A DNA stretch of 18,187 nucleotides. Source: MGOM01 sp035455265. Lineage in GTDB: Bacteria > Chloroflexota > Anaerolineae > Anaerolineales > E44-bin32. Shown here one piece after another: positions 7,158-16,638 of this stretch. The notes under the pieces were generated by a model. That model did not search any database, was not told where the DNA came from, and saw only the letters and a list, made by a program, of their open reading frames with translations. The position numbers were made by a program, and so were the translations under genes. Every line of letters starts with the position of its first letter. The stretch's first letter is position 1. The stretch is taken from positions 1 to 18,187 of the forward strand of contig DATIFK010000247.1 in NCBI GenBank assembly GCA_035455265.1. The letters run 5' to 3'.

Positions 7158-7306
7158 GGCATTCCTCCTTGCGCCGAGAGGCACGCCCATCCAGCCTAAG
7201 CGCCGTCGCTCGCCATATCCATAGGCCCTCGGCCCGTTGGCTCTAGACAGACGATACACAATCCGCCCCGGTGTAGGCCTGCGTCCTACGCGTCGATCGG
7301 CCTGCG

Positions 7307-7334
7307 GCGGACGCCATCGTCATCTCTCGTCCGC
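7307..7334. repeat. Short inverted repeat in the divergent intergenic region
   Basis: GCGGACG (7307-7313) and CGTCCGC (7328-7334) pair across 14 nt in the 250-nt region between the divergent DUF3309-like and receiver genes. It is a possible regulator site, but a 7-bp repeat in GC-rich DNA may be chance. I see no convincing -10/-35 pair in this region. Confidence 0.25.
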
Positions 7335-7407
7335 TGTCCCCCAGCCTGCGGTCCCGGCTACTCTTGGACCCAGAGCGACAGGTCCGCCATCGCTCCCGAT
7401 GTGAGGC

Positions 7408-7791
7408 ATGCAGATCCTGATCGCCGACGATTCCGAACTGGTGAGGCACAAGTTGGCCATGCTCATCGCAAAGATCCCCGGCATTGAACTTGTCGCGGAG
7501 GCGTCGAATGTCGACCAGGCGCTCGAGTCGATCGATCGGCTTCAGCCGGACCTGGTCATCGTCGATCTCCACATGCCCGGCAGCGGCCTGCGCCTGATCG
7601 ACACGGTCGGGGCACGCACGCCTCACCCGACCATGCTCGTGTTGACGAACCATCCCTACCCGCAGTACCGTGCGCGCTGCCTCAAGGCCGGGGCCGAGTA
7701 CTTCTTCGATAAGGCCACCGAGTTCGACGGCGTGGTCCGAGTGCTGACCGACATGGCTCAGGCCTCGATTGGATCGGAACGTTCGCTGTGA
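7408..7791 (+). CDS. Stand-alone receiver-domain protein (CheY/Spo0F-like)
   Basis: A 127-residue protein consisting only of a receiver domain. All catalytic residues are present: Asp7/Asp8, phospho-acceptor Asp53 in VIVDLHMPG, Thr80 and Lys102. There is no output domain, so it must act by protein contact, as a phospho-relay carrier or a diffusible on/off signal. The ATG at 7408 has only a weak purine-rich stretch upstream. It heads an operon: 16 nt after its stop begins a LuxR-type regulator with a degenerate receiver, then a second of the same type. It may be the only phosphorylatable member of the set and could signal to the others by dimerising with them. No kinase is adjacent; the triple-PAS kinase at 1430 has its own coupled partner. 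Confidence 0.93.
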   Translation: MQILIADDSELVRHKLAMLIAKIPGIELVAEASNVDQALESIDRLQPDLVIVDLHMPGSGLRLIDTVGARTPHPTMLVLTNHPYPQYRARCLKAGAEYFFDKATEFDGVVRVLTDMAQASIGSERSL

Positions 7792-7807
7792 AGGAGGTAA
7801 GGTCAAG

Positions 7808-8491
7808 ATGAAATCGTGGCGCATCCTCCTGGTGGAACCGGACAGCAGCCGCTGCACCAGCTGGGTGAACGAATTCGCCAAGCTTCCGGGGGTCGGAACC
7901 GTGCGGTGCCTCGAGAGCCTGCAAGACGTCCAGGCCCTCGAGGGGGAGGGGGGCTTTCCCTTCGACGCCGCGCTCCTGGGCGCCGCCTTTTCCCCCAAGG
8001 ACATGCTGTCGAGCATTCGCTGGCTGCGCCGCGCCGGACCCGCCTGCCGGATCATCGTCTTCGCCGTTCCCGAGGAAAGCAGCCACGCCATCGAGCTGCT
8101 CGAGGCCGGTGCTTGGGCGGTCCTGTCCGACCGTGTCTCCGCCCGCGAGCTGCGCCAATGCCTGGCGTCAGCCGCCCGCGGGGAGGCGATCCTTTCGCCG
8201 GTCATGGCCGGCAAGGTGCTCCGGCGCATCCGACACCTGTCCCTCGTCCGGGTCCATGCGCTGCCGACCGTCGACGCGCTCCAGTCTCTGACGCGGCGGG
8301 AGCGCGAGATCCTGACGCTGATCGCACGTCGTCTGTCGAATCAGGAGATCGCCCGCGAGTTGGTCGTCGAGGTGGGCACCGTCAAGAACCACGTTCACAG
8401 TGTTCTGAAGAAGCTAGGAGTGGCCAGCCGCTACGAGGCAGCCGCCTTCGGACTGGAAACGGCCGCCCTGGCCGAAAGAGAGGCAGCATGA
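7808..8491 (+). CDS. LuxR-type regulator with degenerate receiver (copy 1)
   Basis: A 227-residue protein with a receiver-like domain (about 4-125) and a LuxR helix-turn-helix (about 158-215, LTRREREILTLIARRLSNQEIAREL then VGTVKNHVHSVLKKL). The receiver has lost its chemistry: the strand that should end in the phospho-acceptor Asp reads FDAALLGAAF with Gly58 there; the acidic pair is reduced to Glu10/Asp12, the switch Thr/Ser is Ala86, and the Lys site is Ser107. It should not be phosphorylated in the usual way. AAGGAGGTAAG about 8 nt upstream gives a strong ribosome site for ATG 7808. The stop overlaps the next start as ATGA. Its HTH is closely similar to that of the next gene, indicating a duplication. 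It may respond to a ligand, to the adjacent stand-alone receiver or to its own dose. Confidence 0.88.
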   Translation: MKSWRILLVEPDSSRCTSWVNEFAKLPGVGTVRCLESLQDVQALEGEGGFPFDAALLGAAFSPKDMLSSIRWLRRAGPACRIIVFAVPEESSHAIELLEAGAWAVLSDRVSARELRQCLASAARGEAILSPVMAGKVLRRIRHLSLVRVHALPTVDALQSLTRREREILTLIARRLSNQEIARELVVEVGTVKNHVHSVLKKLGVASRYEAAAFGLETAALAEREAA

Positions 8492-9276
8492 TCGCGACCG
8501 AGATCCGGCCCGCGGAATCCAGGCTGAGCCGACCGGCTCGCCCTGAGCGCGTTCTCGTGGCGAGCACCAATCCTCTTCTGACCAGCGTCTGGTCGGCGGC
8601 CCTGGCCTCGGCTCCCGGGTTCCACCTGACGGGGACGGCGACCACGCTGGAAGAGGCCATGCCGCTGGTGCCCCACTGCGACGTCGTCCTGTTCGGCCCG
8701 GGCTCTCAGGTCGAAGCCGGCGTCGAATGGGTTCGCATCGTCACGCAGACGTTCGCCGACAGCCGCATCCTGGTGGTCGGCATCCCACCCCAGGAGCACG
8801 TCATCCTGGCCTACATCGAAGCCGGCGCCTGCGCCTACGTGCCGCAGGACGAGACCGTTGAGCGCGTCTTGCAGAGTCTGGAAGCGGTGGTGCGCGGCGA
8901 AGCCTACGTCGCGCCGGAGGTAGCGCCGGCCTTGATCGGGCGCCTGGCGCGGCTGCGCCAGGCCCACATCGAACCCGACACGATCGGCACGCGATTGGAA
9001 GCTCTTACCCCCCGAGAACGCGAGATCCTGGAACTGGTCGCCGGGCAGATGACCAATCGAGACATCGCCGCCCAGCTCTCGATCGAGGTCGGCACGGTGA
9101 AGAACCACGTGCACCGCATTCTCGAGAAGATGGCCCTGGAGAGCCGGCATCAGGCGGCGGCCTATCTGCAGGCCGCGGCGAGGGCCCCGGACAAAGCCAC
9201 GGCTCCATCCCGGCCCGGCCGGCGGCCGTACTCCGCCGCGGAGGTGCGACATGCAGGACCCATTGCCGGCGGCTGA
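8488..9276 (+). CDS. LuxR-type regulator with degenerate receiver (copy 2)
   Basis: A 262-residue paralogue of the preceding gene. After a polar N-terminal extension (1-20), the receiver-like domain (about 21-140) carries Gly70 where the phospho-acceptor Asp belongs (CDVVLFGPG), Ala25/Ser26 in place of the acidic pair, and Pro119/Gln120 at the Lys site. The LuxR helix-turn-helix is at about 171-228 (LTPREREILELVAGQMTNRDIA, then VGTVKNHVHRILEKM). The ATG overlaps the previous stop by 4 nt with AGAGAGG upstream, so the two are probably made in equal amounts and could form a heterodimer. The tail after residue 232 is Pro/Arg/Ala-rich and seems unstructured; its final 26 nt overlap the next gene. 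Confidence 0.88.
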   Translation: MIATEIRPAESRLSRPARPERVLVASTNPLLTSVWSAALASAPGFHLTGTATTLEEAMPLVPHCDVVLFGPGSQVEAGVEWVRIVTQTFADSRILVVGIPPQEHVILAYIEAGACAYVPQDETVERVLQSLEAVVRGEAYVAPEVAPALIGRLARLRQAHIEPDTIGTRLEALTPREREILELVAGQMTNRDIAAQLSIEVGTVKNHVHRILEKMALESRHQAAAYLQAAARAPDKATAPSRPGRRPYSAAEVRHAGPIAGG

Positions 9277-9721
9277 TCTTCGATCCCGGCCCGCCTCGCT
9301 GCAGACGTTCCCGCCCCTGCCCTCGGGCGTCCTGGCGCGCCTGGTCGCCCGGCCGACGGCGCACCATCCGTGGATCGACCCAAAGACCGAATGTGTCTGG
9401 GCCTGCCTCGATTGTGCGCGCGCCTGCAACGAAGTCGCCGATTCCTTCCCGCAGCCCGAGGCGGGTTCGCCCTTGGCGCGAGTCGTCTGGCTCAGTCGCA
9501 ACGGCGCCGGGATCTGCCTGGCCACCGCCCGCATGCTGACCACGTCCGCGGAACTGGATGTTCGCCGGGTCCGCGCGGTGCTGGAGACCTGCCAATCGGC
9601 ATGCCGCTTGGTGCGATTCGAAAGCGCGCCCCATGCCAAGGGGCACCTGGTGCTGCGCATCGGCGGCGCGGCCTGCCGCCGCTGCGAGGCGGCTTGCCGA
9701 CGGCTGTCGAAGGCGATCTAG
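9251..9721 (+). CDS. Cys-rich protein resembling four-helix-bundle copper-binding (DUF326/Csp-like) proteins
   Basis: A 156-residue protein with ten Cys: 48, 52, 55, 59, 89, 114, 118, 142, 145 and 149. The spacing CxxxCxxCxxxC in the first helix, CxxxC in a later helix and CxxCxxxC in the last one puts Cys on one face of successive helices, as in the DUF326 and Csp copper-storage proteins, where the bundle core is lined with thiolates that bind Cu(I). Several His lie nearby (38, 39, 128, 132). No signal peptide is evident, so it would be cytosolic. The first 40 residues are Pro-rich and outside the bundle. GGAGG lies 6 nt before the ATG, and the gene starts 26 nt inside the previous regulator gene, tying its expression to that operon. 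Zinc or iron binding is possible; copper is inferred from the family. Confidence 0.75.
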   Translation: MQDPLPAADLRSRPASLQTFPPLPSGVLARLVARPTAHHPWIDPKTECVWACLDCARACNEVADSFPQPEAGSPLARVVWLSRNGAGICLATARMLTTSAELDVRRVRAVLETCQSACRLVRFESAPHAKGHLVLRIGGAACRRCEAACRRLSKAI

Positions 9722-9727
9722 ATGAAG

Positions 9728-9837
9728 CAGTGGTCAGTGGTCAGTGGTCGGTGCCGATGGGCGCGCAACACGGGACCAGGAAGAGACCGAACGGCAACGG
9801 GCACAGCGTGGCTGGAGGCTGGAGGCGGGAGGCTGGG
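9728..9837. repeat. Two heptanucleotide tandem arrays between converging genes
   Basis: The 121-nt gap between the Cys-rich gene and the ubiB-like gene holds two 7-nt-period arrays. The first is three exact copies of CAGTGGT (9728-9748) plus a decayed fourth. The second is four near copies of GGCTGGA (9810-9816, 9817-9823, 9824-9830 as GGCGGGA, and 9831-9837 as GGCTGGG). Such heptamer arrays resemble short tandem repeats known from cyanobacterial and other genomes. No gene is seen in the gap. Confidence 0.7.
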
Positions 9838-9842
9838 AACTC

Positions 9843-11453
9843 CTACCTTGAGCTGAGGAAGATCAACGCCAGCACGATCGCTGCTGCCAACACGGCCAGG
9901 ACCAGCCGGTTGATGGCCGTCGTCATTCGCTCCAGCTGTCGCTGCAGCTCGGGCGCCGCCCGGGCGATGACCGTCAGCTCACCACGCTCGATCCGGCCGA
10001 GGACGCGGTCGAGCTGCGACGGCAATCCCGCCAGAATCCGAACCTGCTCGACCACCCACTCCAGTGCGCTCTCGAGGTTCATGCCTCCGCCCTCCGCCGT
10101 GAGCATCGCCCGTGCATAGGGAGCCAACTCCGAGAAGAGGTTGAATTCCGGGTCGAGGCCGATGCACATGCCCGAAAGGATGGCAACGCACCGCCCGAGG
10201 AAGATCAGGTCGGTGGGCACCTGGAAGGGCATTTCGTACATCAGGTCACGGAACTCGGCGGCGAACTGGCGCATCTCCGACGGGTGGATCCGGATCAGCT
10301 CCTGAATGCTCTTGCCCCACAGGCGCTGGAACATCGCCGCTTCCGCCTGACGCAGGCGCTCGATATCCGCACCCGGCAGCAGCACCCCGGTCTGCTCATA
10401 GGCGCGCATCAGCCGGTCCACGTCCCGAGTCCCCAAGGCGATCGCCATGTCACGGAGTCCGCCGAGAGCCTTGGGAGTGAGCTGCCCGACCATCCCGAAA
10501 TCCACGAACACCAGCCGCCAGGTCCCGCCGCCCGTCGCCTCGACGAACAGATTGCCCGGGTGCGGATCGGCGTGGAAGAATCCGACCTCGAAGATCTGGT
10601 GCATATAGGTGCGGAACAGGCGAGCGGCGACCTCTCGCAGCGAGACACCGGCCGCCTCGATGGCGCCGTAGTCGGTGATCTTGATGAAGTAGACGTCTTC
10701 CAGAGTCAGGACGCGGCGGGTCGAATGATCGTCGTAAACCCGCGGCACGCGCACGTCCGCCTGTGCGGCGAACATCTCGGCGAAGCGCCGGGCGTTGGCG
10801 GCCTCCTTGATGTAGTCGATCTCATCCCAGAGCGTCCGGCTGAACTCGCGGAACAGGGCGTCCAGGTCCGCCCGGCGTGCGATCGGCCGGAAGCGCTTGA
10901 GCCAGGCGATGACCGTCTGCAGCGCCGCCAGGTCGACGGCCAGGATGGCCTCGATTCCGGGGCGCTGCACCTTGATGACGACCGCCGATCCATCGGGCAG
11001 ATGTGCGCGGTGCACCTGGCCGAGGGAGGCCGAGGCCAACGGCTGTCGATCGAAATCGGCAAACAGGACCGTGACAGGCTTCCCCAATTCGGATTCGATG
11101 ACCGGGATGAGACGCTCGGCGGGCTCGGGCGCGACTTCGTCCTGCAGGCCGGCAAGCTCGGCCGTGACCGCTTCGGGGAGAACGTCGACGCGCGCCGAGA
11201 GGAACTGACCCACCTTGATCCACACCCCGCCGAGGTTGGCCGCCAGGGCGCGGTAGCGGCTGGCCCAGGTGCGATAGCGAGAGCCGGCGGTACGCCGCGA
11301 CAGGCGGCCCAGGCCGATCCGGCGCAGGGCGATATCCCAGACGAAGGCGGTCAGGAAGATTCGTGCGAAGAAGGCCAGCACGCGGGCGTGGCGCAAACGG
11401 AGGCGGCCGCCGGTGGCTTCGCCATGCTTCATGGGTGAGGGTCCAGGGGCCAT
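9843..11453 (-). CDS. UbiB/ABC1-family atypical kinase-like ATPase
   Basis: A 536-residue member of the UbiB/ADCK/ABC1 family, kinase-fold proteins that use ATP to support lipid and quinone metabolism rather than classic protein phosphorylation. Motifs: the family-specific KxGQ (80-83), the SASLGQVHRA loop (141-150) in place of a Gly-rich loop, catalytic Lys161 in VVIKVQRPG, HADPHPGN at 294-301, and the metal-binding DFG at 318-320. A hydrophobic C-terminal span (LVLAVLAAAIVLALIF) anchors it to the membrane. The start is uncertain: ATG at 11453 is used; ATG at 11432 and TTG at 11465 are alternatives. A TACACT -10-like box at 11477-11472 (minus) would put the transcript start at about 11465, giving a leader of about 12 nt. 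In quinone-using bacteria such proteins aid quinone synthesis or lipid transport; neighbours here give no further clue. Confidence 0.92.
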   Translation of the reverse strand: MAPGPSPMKHGEATGGRLRLRHARVLAFFARIFLTAFVWDIALRRIGLGRLSRRTAGSRYRTWASRYRALAANLGGVWIKVGQFLSARVDVLPEAVTAELAGLQDEVAPEPAERLIPVIESELGKPVTVLFADFDRQPLASASLGQVHRAHLPDGSAVVIKVQRPGIEAILAVDLAALQTVIAWLKRFRPIARRADLDALFREFSRTLWDEIDYIKEAANARRFAEMFAAQADVRVPRVYDDHSTRRVLTLEDVYFIKITDYGAIEAAGVSLREVAARLFRTYMHQIFEVGFFHADPHPGNLFVEATGGGTWRLVFVDFGMVGQLTPKALGGLRDMAIALGTRDVDRLMRAYEQTGVLLPGADIERLRQAEAAMFQRLWGKSIQELIRIHPSEMRQFAAEFRDLMYEMPFQVPTDLIFLGRCVAILSGMCIGLDPEFNLFSELAPYARAMLTAEGGGMNLESALEWVVEQVRILAGLPSQLDRVLGRIERGELTVIARAAPELQRQLERMTTAINRLVLAVLAAAIVLALIFLSSR

Positions 11454-11471
11454 GCCGTGATCCAAACGTCG

Positions 11472-11477
11472 AGTGTA
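11472..11477 (-). promoter_or_regulatory. Candidate -10 box for the ubiB-like gene
   Basis: Read on the minus strand this is TACACT. With usual spacing the transcript would begin near 11465, exactly at an in-frame TTG and 12 nt before the ATG at 11453. No -35 match is seen, as at the other candidate promoters of this window. Confidence 0.35.
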
Positions 11478-11627
11478 CTCCGGCCTGACTCAGGGGAGGG
11501 GCTACGGGAAAACGCATTCCCCCTTGGCCCTGCGCCCTCGCCTACCGTCGTCACTCAGAGGGCGGGGAGAGGGGACTGCTTGCCACTCTCCTTGCCCCCT
11601 GAGAACCCGCGACCCCCTACCCTCGCA

Positions 11628-11692
11628 CACCTGCACCTGCGGCGCACCGCGGGTGCGGTGCAGGTGAGCGGCGGTTGAAGTCGATCTTCAAC
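11628..11692. terminator. Nested hairpins downstream of the P-type ATPase gene
   Basis: The gap 11478-11818 has no gene. It holds a perfect 10-bp inverted repeat, CACCTGCACC (11628-11637) with GGTGCAGGTG (11657-11666), enclosing a second 5-bp stem (11644-11648 with 11652-11656). A separate 7-bp hairpin, GTTGAAG-TCGAT-CTTCAAC (11674-11692), follows. Lying between the ATPase stop and the ubiB-like promoter, they may end the ATPase transcript. No T tract is present. The remainder (11500-11620) is C/G-rich and resembles decayed intergenic repeat DNA. Confidence 0.5.
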
Positions 11693-11818
11693 TGAAAGGT
11701 CGCAGCCGCCGCAGGGTTGGAGACGCACGCGCCGCAGCGGAATGCGCGCGTTTGTGGCGTCAACCTCACCTCGGGCAACGAGGAATCGCCGCGGCCCTCG
11801 TGCGGCGGAGCGGGTCGC

Positions 11819-14620
<2,802 letters not shown>

Positions 14621-14650
14621 GCAGGGCGCTCCGGGTGGGAAGTTGCCGCC

Positions 14651-14656
14651 ATTATA
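14651..14656 (-). promoter_or_regulatory. Candidate -10 box for the P-type ATPase gene
   Basis: The minus strand reads TATAAT here. Transcription would begin near 14644, giving a leader of about 24 nt to the ATG at 14620. This rules out the in-frame start at 14674, which would lie upstream of the transcript. No -35 match is seen. Confidence 0.5.
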
Positions 14657-14768
14657 CCGGCGGGACCGGTGCAAGGCTGACGGGGAGATGTCGCTGGGGT
14701 GACGTTGGACGCGATCCGGCGCGCGCGCGAGAAGAGGATACCCCCGTCCCGGGCGAACGGCCCTGATT

Positions 14769-14834
<66 letters not shown>

Positions 14835-14870
14835 TGACGCTATCGGGAAGGAATCTGCTTGAGCCTGCGG

Positions 14871-15560
14871 CTACAGATGGTCCGTGTCCGCCGGTTCGGG
14901 GTTCAATTCGCGCAACTCGCCGCTGGTCATGAACACGACCCGCTCGACGATGTTCGTAATCCGGTCCCCGATGCGCTCCAGGTTGTGCGCCGTGAACAGC
15001 AGGTAGAGGGCCCGCGTCGTCGTATGCGGGTCCTCCACCATGAACGACAACAGTTCGCGGAAGACCTGCTGGTAGAGCCCGTCGATGACGTCGTCCTGGC
15101 GGGCGATCCTGCGGGCCGTGTCCGCATCCCGATCGACGAACGCCCGCAGCGACTGACGCAGCATGTCGCGGCACACCTCCGCCATCCGCGGGATGTCGAT
15201 GAGGGGTTTGAGCAGCGGTTCGTCACCCATGCGCAGCACCGTCCGGGCAATCCCGGCGGCATGATCCGCCATCCGCTCCAGATCGCTCACGATGCTGAAG
15301 GCGGCCATGACGATGCGTAGATCCCCCGCCGCCGGCTGCTGCGTGGCGATCAGGGTCAGGCAGTCCTCCTCAACCCGATAACGCAGGGCGTTGACATCGG
15401 CGTCGGCCAGGACGATCTCCTGCGCCAGTCGAGAATCGCGTTCGCTGAGCGCCGTCAGCGCCCGGCCGACGGCGGCATCGACCATGTCCCCCATCCGCAG
15501 CAGGCTGTCCTGGACCCGGCGCAGTTCCCGTTCCAGCGTGGCGCGCGGTTGTGCGGTCAT
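14871..15560 (-). CDS. phoU: PhoU, phosphate-signalling regulator
   Basis: A 229-residue all-helical protein of usual family length, with two tandem three-helix repeats. Each carries the ExxxD metal-binding motif: Glu95-Asp99 in SDLERMADH and Glu195-Asp199 in HNLERIGDR. PhoU binds metal clusters at these sites and links the Pst transporter's state to the phosphate regulon, and restrains phosphate uptake. GGAAGGAG precedes the ATG. It lies 19 nt after pstB on the same strand, the usual pairing, so the two are one transcript. The C-rich hairpins at 14769-14821 lie downstream. No phosphate-regulon kinase or regulator is seen beside it. Confidence 0.96.
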   Translation of the reverse strand: MTAQPRATLERELRRVQDSLLRMGDMVDAAVGRALTALSERDSRLAQEIVLADADVNALRYRVEEDCLTLIATQQPAAGDLRIVMAAFSIVSDLERMADHAAGIARTVLRMGDEPLLKPLIDIPRMAEVCRDMLRQSLRAFVDRDADTARRIARQDDVIDGLYQQVFRELLSFMVEDPHTTTRALYLLFTAHNLERIGDRITNIVERVVFMTSGELRELNPEPADTDHL

Positions 15561-15579
15561 GCCCGGCTCCTTCCCGGCC

Positions 15580-16365
15580 TCAACCGAAGCGGCCGGTGAC
15601 GTAGTCCTCGGTTCGGCGGTCCGACGGCCGTGTGAACAGTTTGCGGGTCGGGCCGAATTCGACGATGCTGCCGGCCCGGCCGTCCACCAGCATCATCATC
15701 GCCGCATAGTCGGAGGCCCGCGCCGCCTGCTGCATGTTGTGGGTGACGATCACGATGGTGTAGTCGGCGCTCAACTGGCGCATCAGGTCTTCGATCTTGA
15801 GGGTGGCGATCGGATCCAGCGCCGAACACGGTTCATCCATCAGGATCACTTCGGGCTCGACCGCCAGGAGGCGCGCAATGCACAGGCGCTGCTGCTCGCC
15901 CAGGGACAGACTCAGCGCGCCTTCATGCACACGCCCGGCGACCTCCTCCCACAGCGCCGCCCGCTTCAGCGACTCTTCCACCAGGGCCTCGAGCGAGGTG
16001 CGATCGTCGACCAGACCCAGCACGCGCGGACCGAAGGCGACGTTGTCGAAGACGCTTTGTGGAAACGGGTTGGGTTTCTGGAACACCATGCCCACCCGCC
16101 GGCGCAGCTCGGCCACATCCTGCTGCGGCCCGTAGATATCCCGGCCGTCGAGGCGAACCTGGCCCTCCACGCGCGTCTCGGGAATGACGTCGTTCATGCG
16201 GTTGAGGCAACGCAGGAAGGTGGACTTGCCGCATCCGGAGGGCCCGATCAGAGCGGTGATGCGCCGGTCCTCGATATGGATGGACACATCCCGCAGCGCC
16301 TGGGAGGCGCCGTAAAAGAACTGAAGGCCCTCGACGTCGAAGCGGTAGTTCGCGAGGCTGCCCAT
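15580..16365 (-). CDS. pstB: PstB, ATP-binding subunit of the phosphate ABC transporter
   Basis: A 261-residue ABC ATPase. It has Walker A GPSGCGKST (41-49), Q-loop Gln96 in VFQKPNPFP, Walker B VILMDEP with Glu178, the PstB hallmark PCSALDPIAT (179-188), and His209 in the H-loop. The signature motif reads LSLGEQQRLCIAR (153-165) instead of the usual LSGGQQQRLCIAR: the first Gly is Leu and the Gln is Glu. The Ser and second Gly that contact ATP remain, so it is probably active. It would drive phosphate import with PstC and PstA. No ribosome site precedes the ATG; instead a TAGAAT box lies 7 nt upstream, suggesting a leaderless message. It is divergent from pstS across 273 nt and followed by phoU. 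Confidence 0.96.
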   Translation of the reverse strand: MGSLANYRFDVEGLQFFYGASQALRDVSIHIEDRRITALIGPSGCGKSTFLRCLNRMNDVIPETRVEGQVRLDGRDIYGPQQDVAELRRRVGMVFQKPNPFPQSVFDNVAFGPRVLGLVDDRTSLEALVEESLKRAALWEEVAGRVHEGALSLSLGEQQRLCIARLLAVEPEVILMDEPCSALDPIATLKIEDLMRQLSADYTIVIVTHNMQQAARASDYAAMMMLVDGRAGSIVEFGPTRKLFTRPSDRRTEDYVTGRFG

Positions 16366-16372
16366 GGGAGGG

Positions 16373-16378
16373 ATTCTA
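16373..16378 (-). promoter_or_regulatory. Candidate -10 box giving a leaderless pstB transcript
   Basis: The minus strand reads TAGAAT, then 7 nt (CCCTCCC), then the pstB ATG. Transcription would start one base before the ATG. The pstS promoter has the same geometry. No ribosome site is present. Confidence 0.55.
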
Positions 16379-16381
16379 CAC

Positions 16382-16398
16382 GAGGGCGACTCGCCCTC
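16382..16398. promoter_or_regulatory. 17-bp palindrome beside the pstB -10 box, candidate operator
   Basis: GAGGGCGA-C-TCGCCCTC is a perfect 8+1+8 palindrome. It starts 4 nt upstream of the pstB -10 box, filling the -10/-35 spacer (about -17 to -33). A protein bound here would block RNA polymerase, so a repressor site is plausible. It does not look like a Pho box I know. Confidence 0.45.
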
Positions 16399-16463
16399 AC
16401 CGGCCTCCGATCCACGTCCGGACGCTTTGAGCGGAGCGACGAGCGAACGGAGTGAGCACGGAG

Positions 16464-16503
16464 CGAAGTCGAAGAGTGCTTACGCCGGCACCCTTCGACT
16501 TCG
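16464..16503. repeat. 16-bp inverted repeat with one mismatch, dispersed-repeat-like
   Basis: CGAAGTCGAAGAGTGC (16464-16479) and GCACCCTTCGACTTCG (16488-16503) pair with a single mismatch around an 8-nt loop. The CGAAGTCGAAG core is typical of intergenic hairpins scattered in many bacterial genomes. A run of GAGCG-like words (16429-16466) precedes it. It lies midway between divergent pstB and pstS, so it is not a terminator for either. Confidence 0.6.
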
Positions 16504-16577
16504 GCCGCAGCATGACCGTCCGTGGCCGGTGGCGCTTGGCGGCCTCTGCTCAGGGCCTTACGGATTGGCTTCGGTGA

Positions 16578-16626
16578 GCCGGCAGCGGTCGGCTGGCAAC
16601 CGGCTGCTGACGGCTGACAGCTAGGT
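16578..16626. repeat. Degenerate heptamer array running into the pstS promoter
   Basis: Seven consecutive 7-nt words, most beginning GC, can be read from 16578: GCCGGCA, GCGGTCG, GCTGGCA, ACCGGCT, GCTGACG, GCTGACA, GCTAGGT. The last runs into the first base of the pstS -10. GCTGACG/GCTGACA is the best-conserved pair and covers the -35 area. It may be decayed repeat DNA or a row of activator half-sites. Confidence 0.4.
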
Positions 16627-16631
16627 ATAAT
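16626..16631 (+). promoter_or_regulatory. -10 box giving a leaderless pstS transcript
   Basis: A perfect TATAAT is followed by 7 nt (CCCCCCG) and the pstS ATG at 16639. Transcription would begin at about 16638, leaving essentially no leader. There is no ribosome site and no good -35, so an activator may be needed. Confidence 0.6.
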
Positions 16632-16638
16632 CCCCCCG

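Noticed and set aside
8431..9660. A 409-codon minus-strand frame across the second regulator and Cys-rich gene
   Set aside because: It crosses three well-supported plus-strand genes and has the biased composition of a shadow.
9728..9837. CRISPR-like repeats
   Set aside because: The units are only 7 nt with no spacers, so they are simple tandem repeats.
10284..11438. A 384-codon plus-strand frame opposite the ubiB-like gene
   Set aside because: It is the antisense shadow of a gene with clear KxGQ and DFG motifs.
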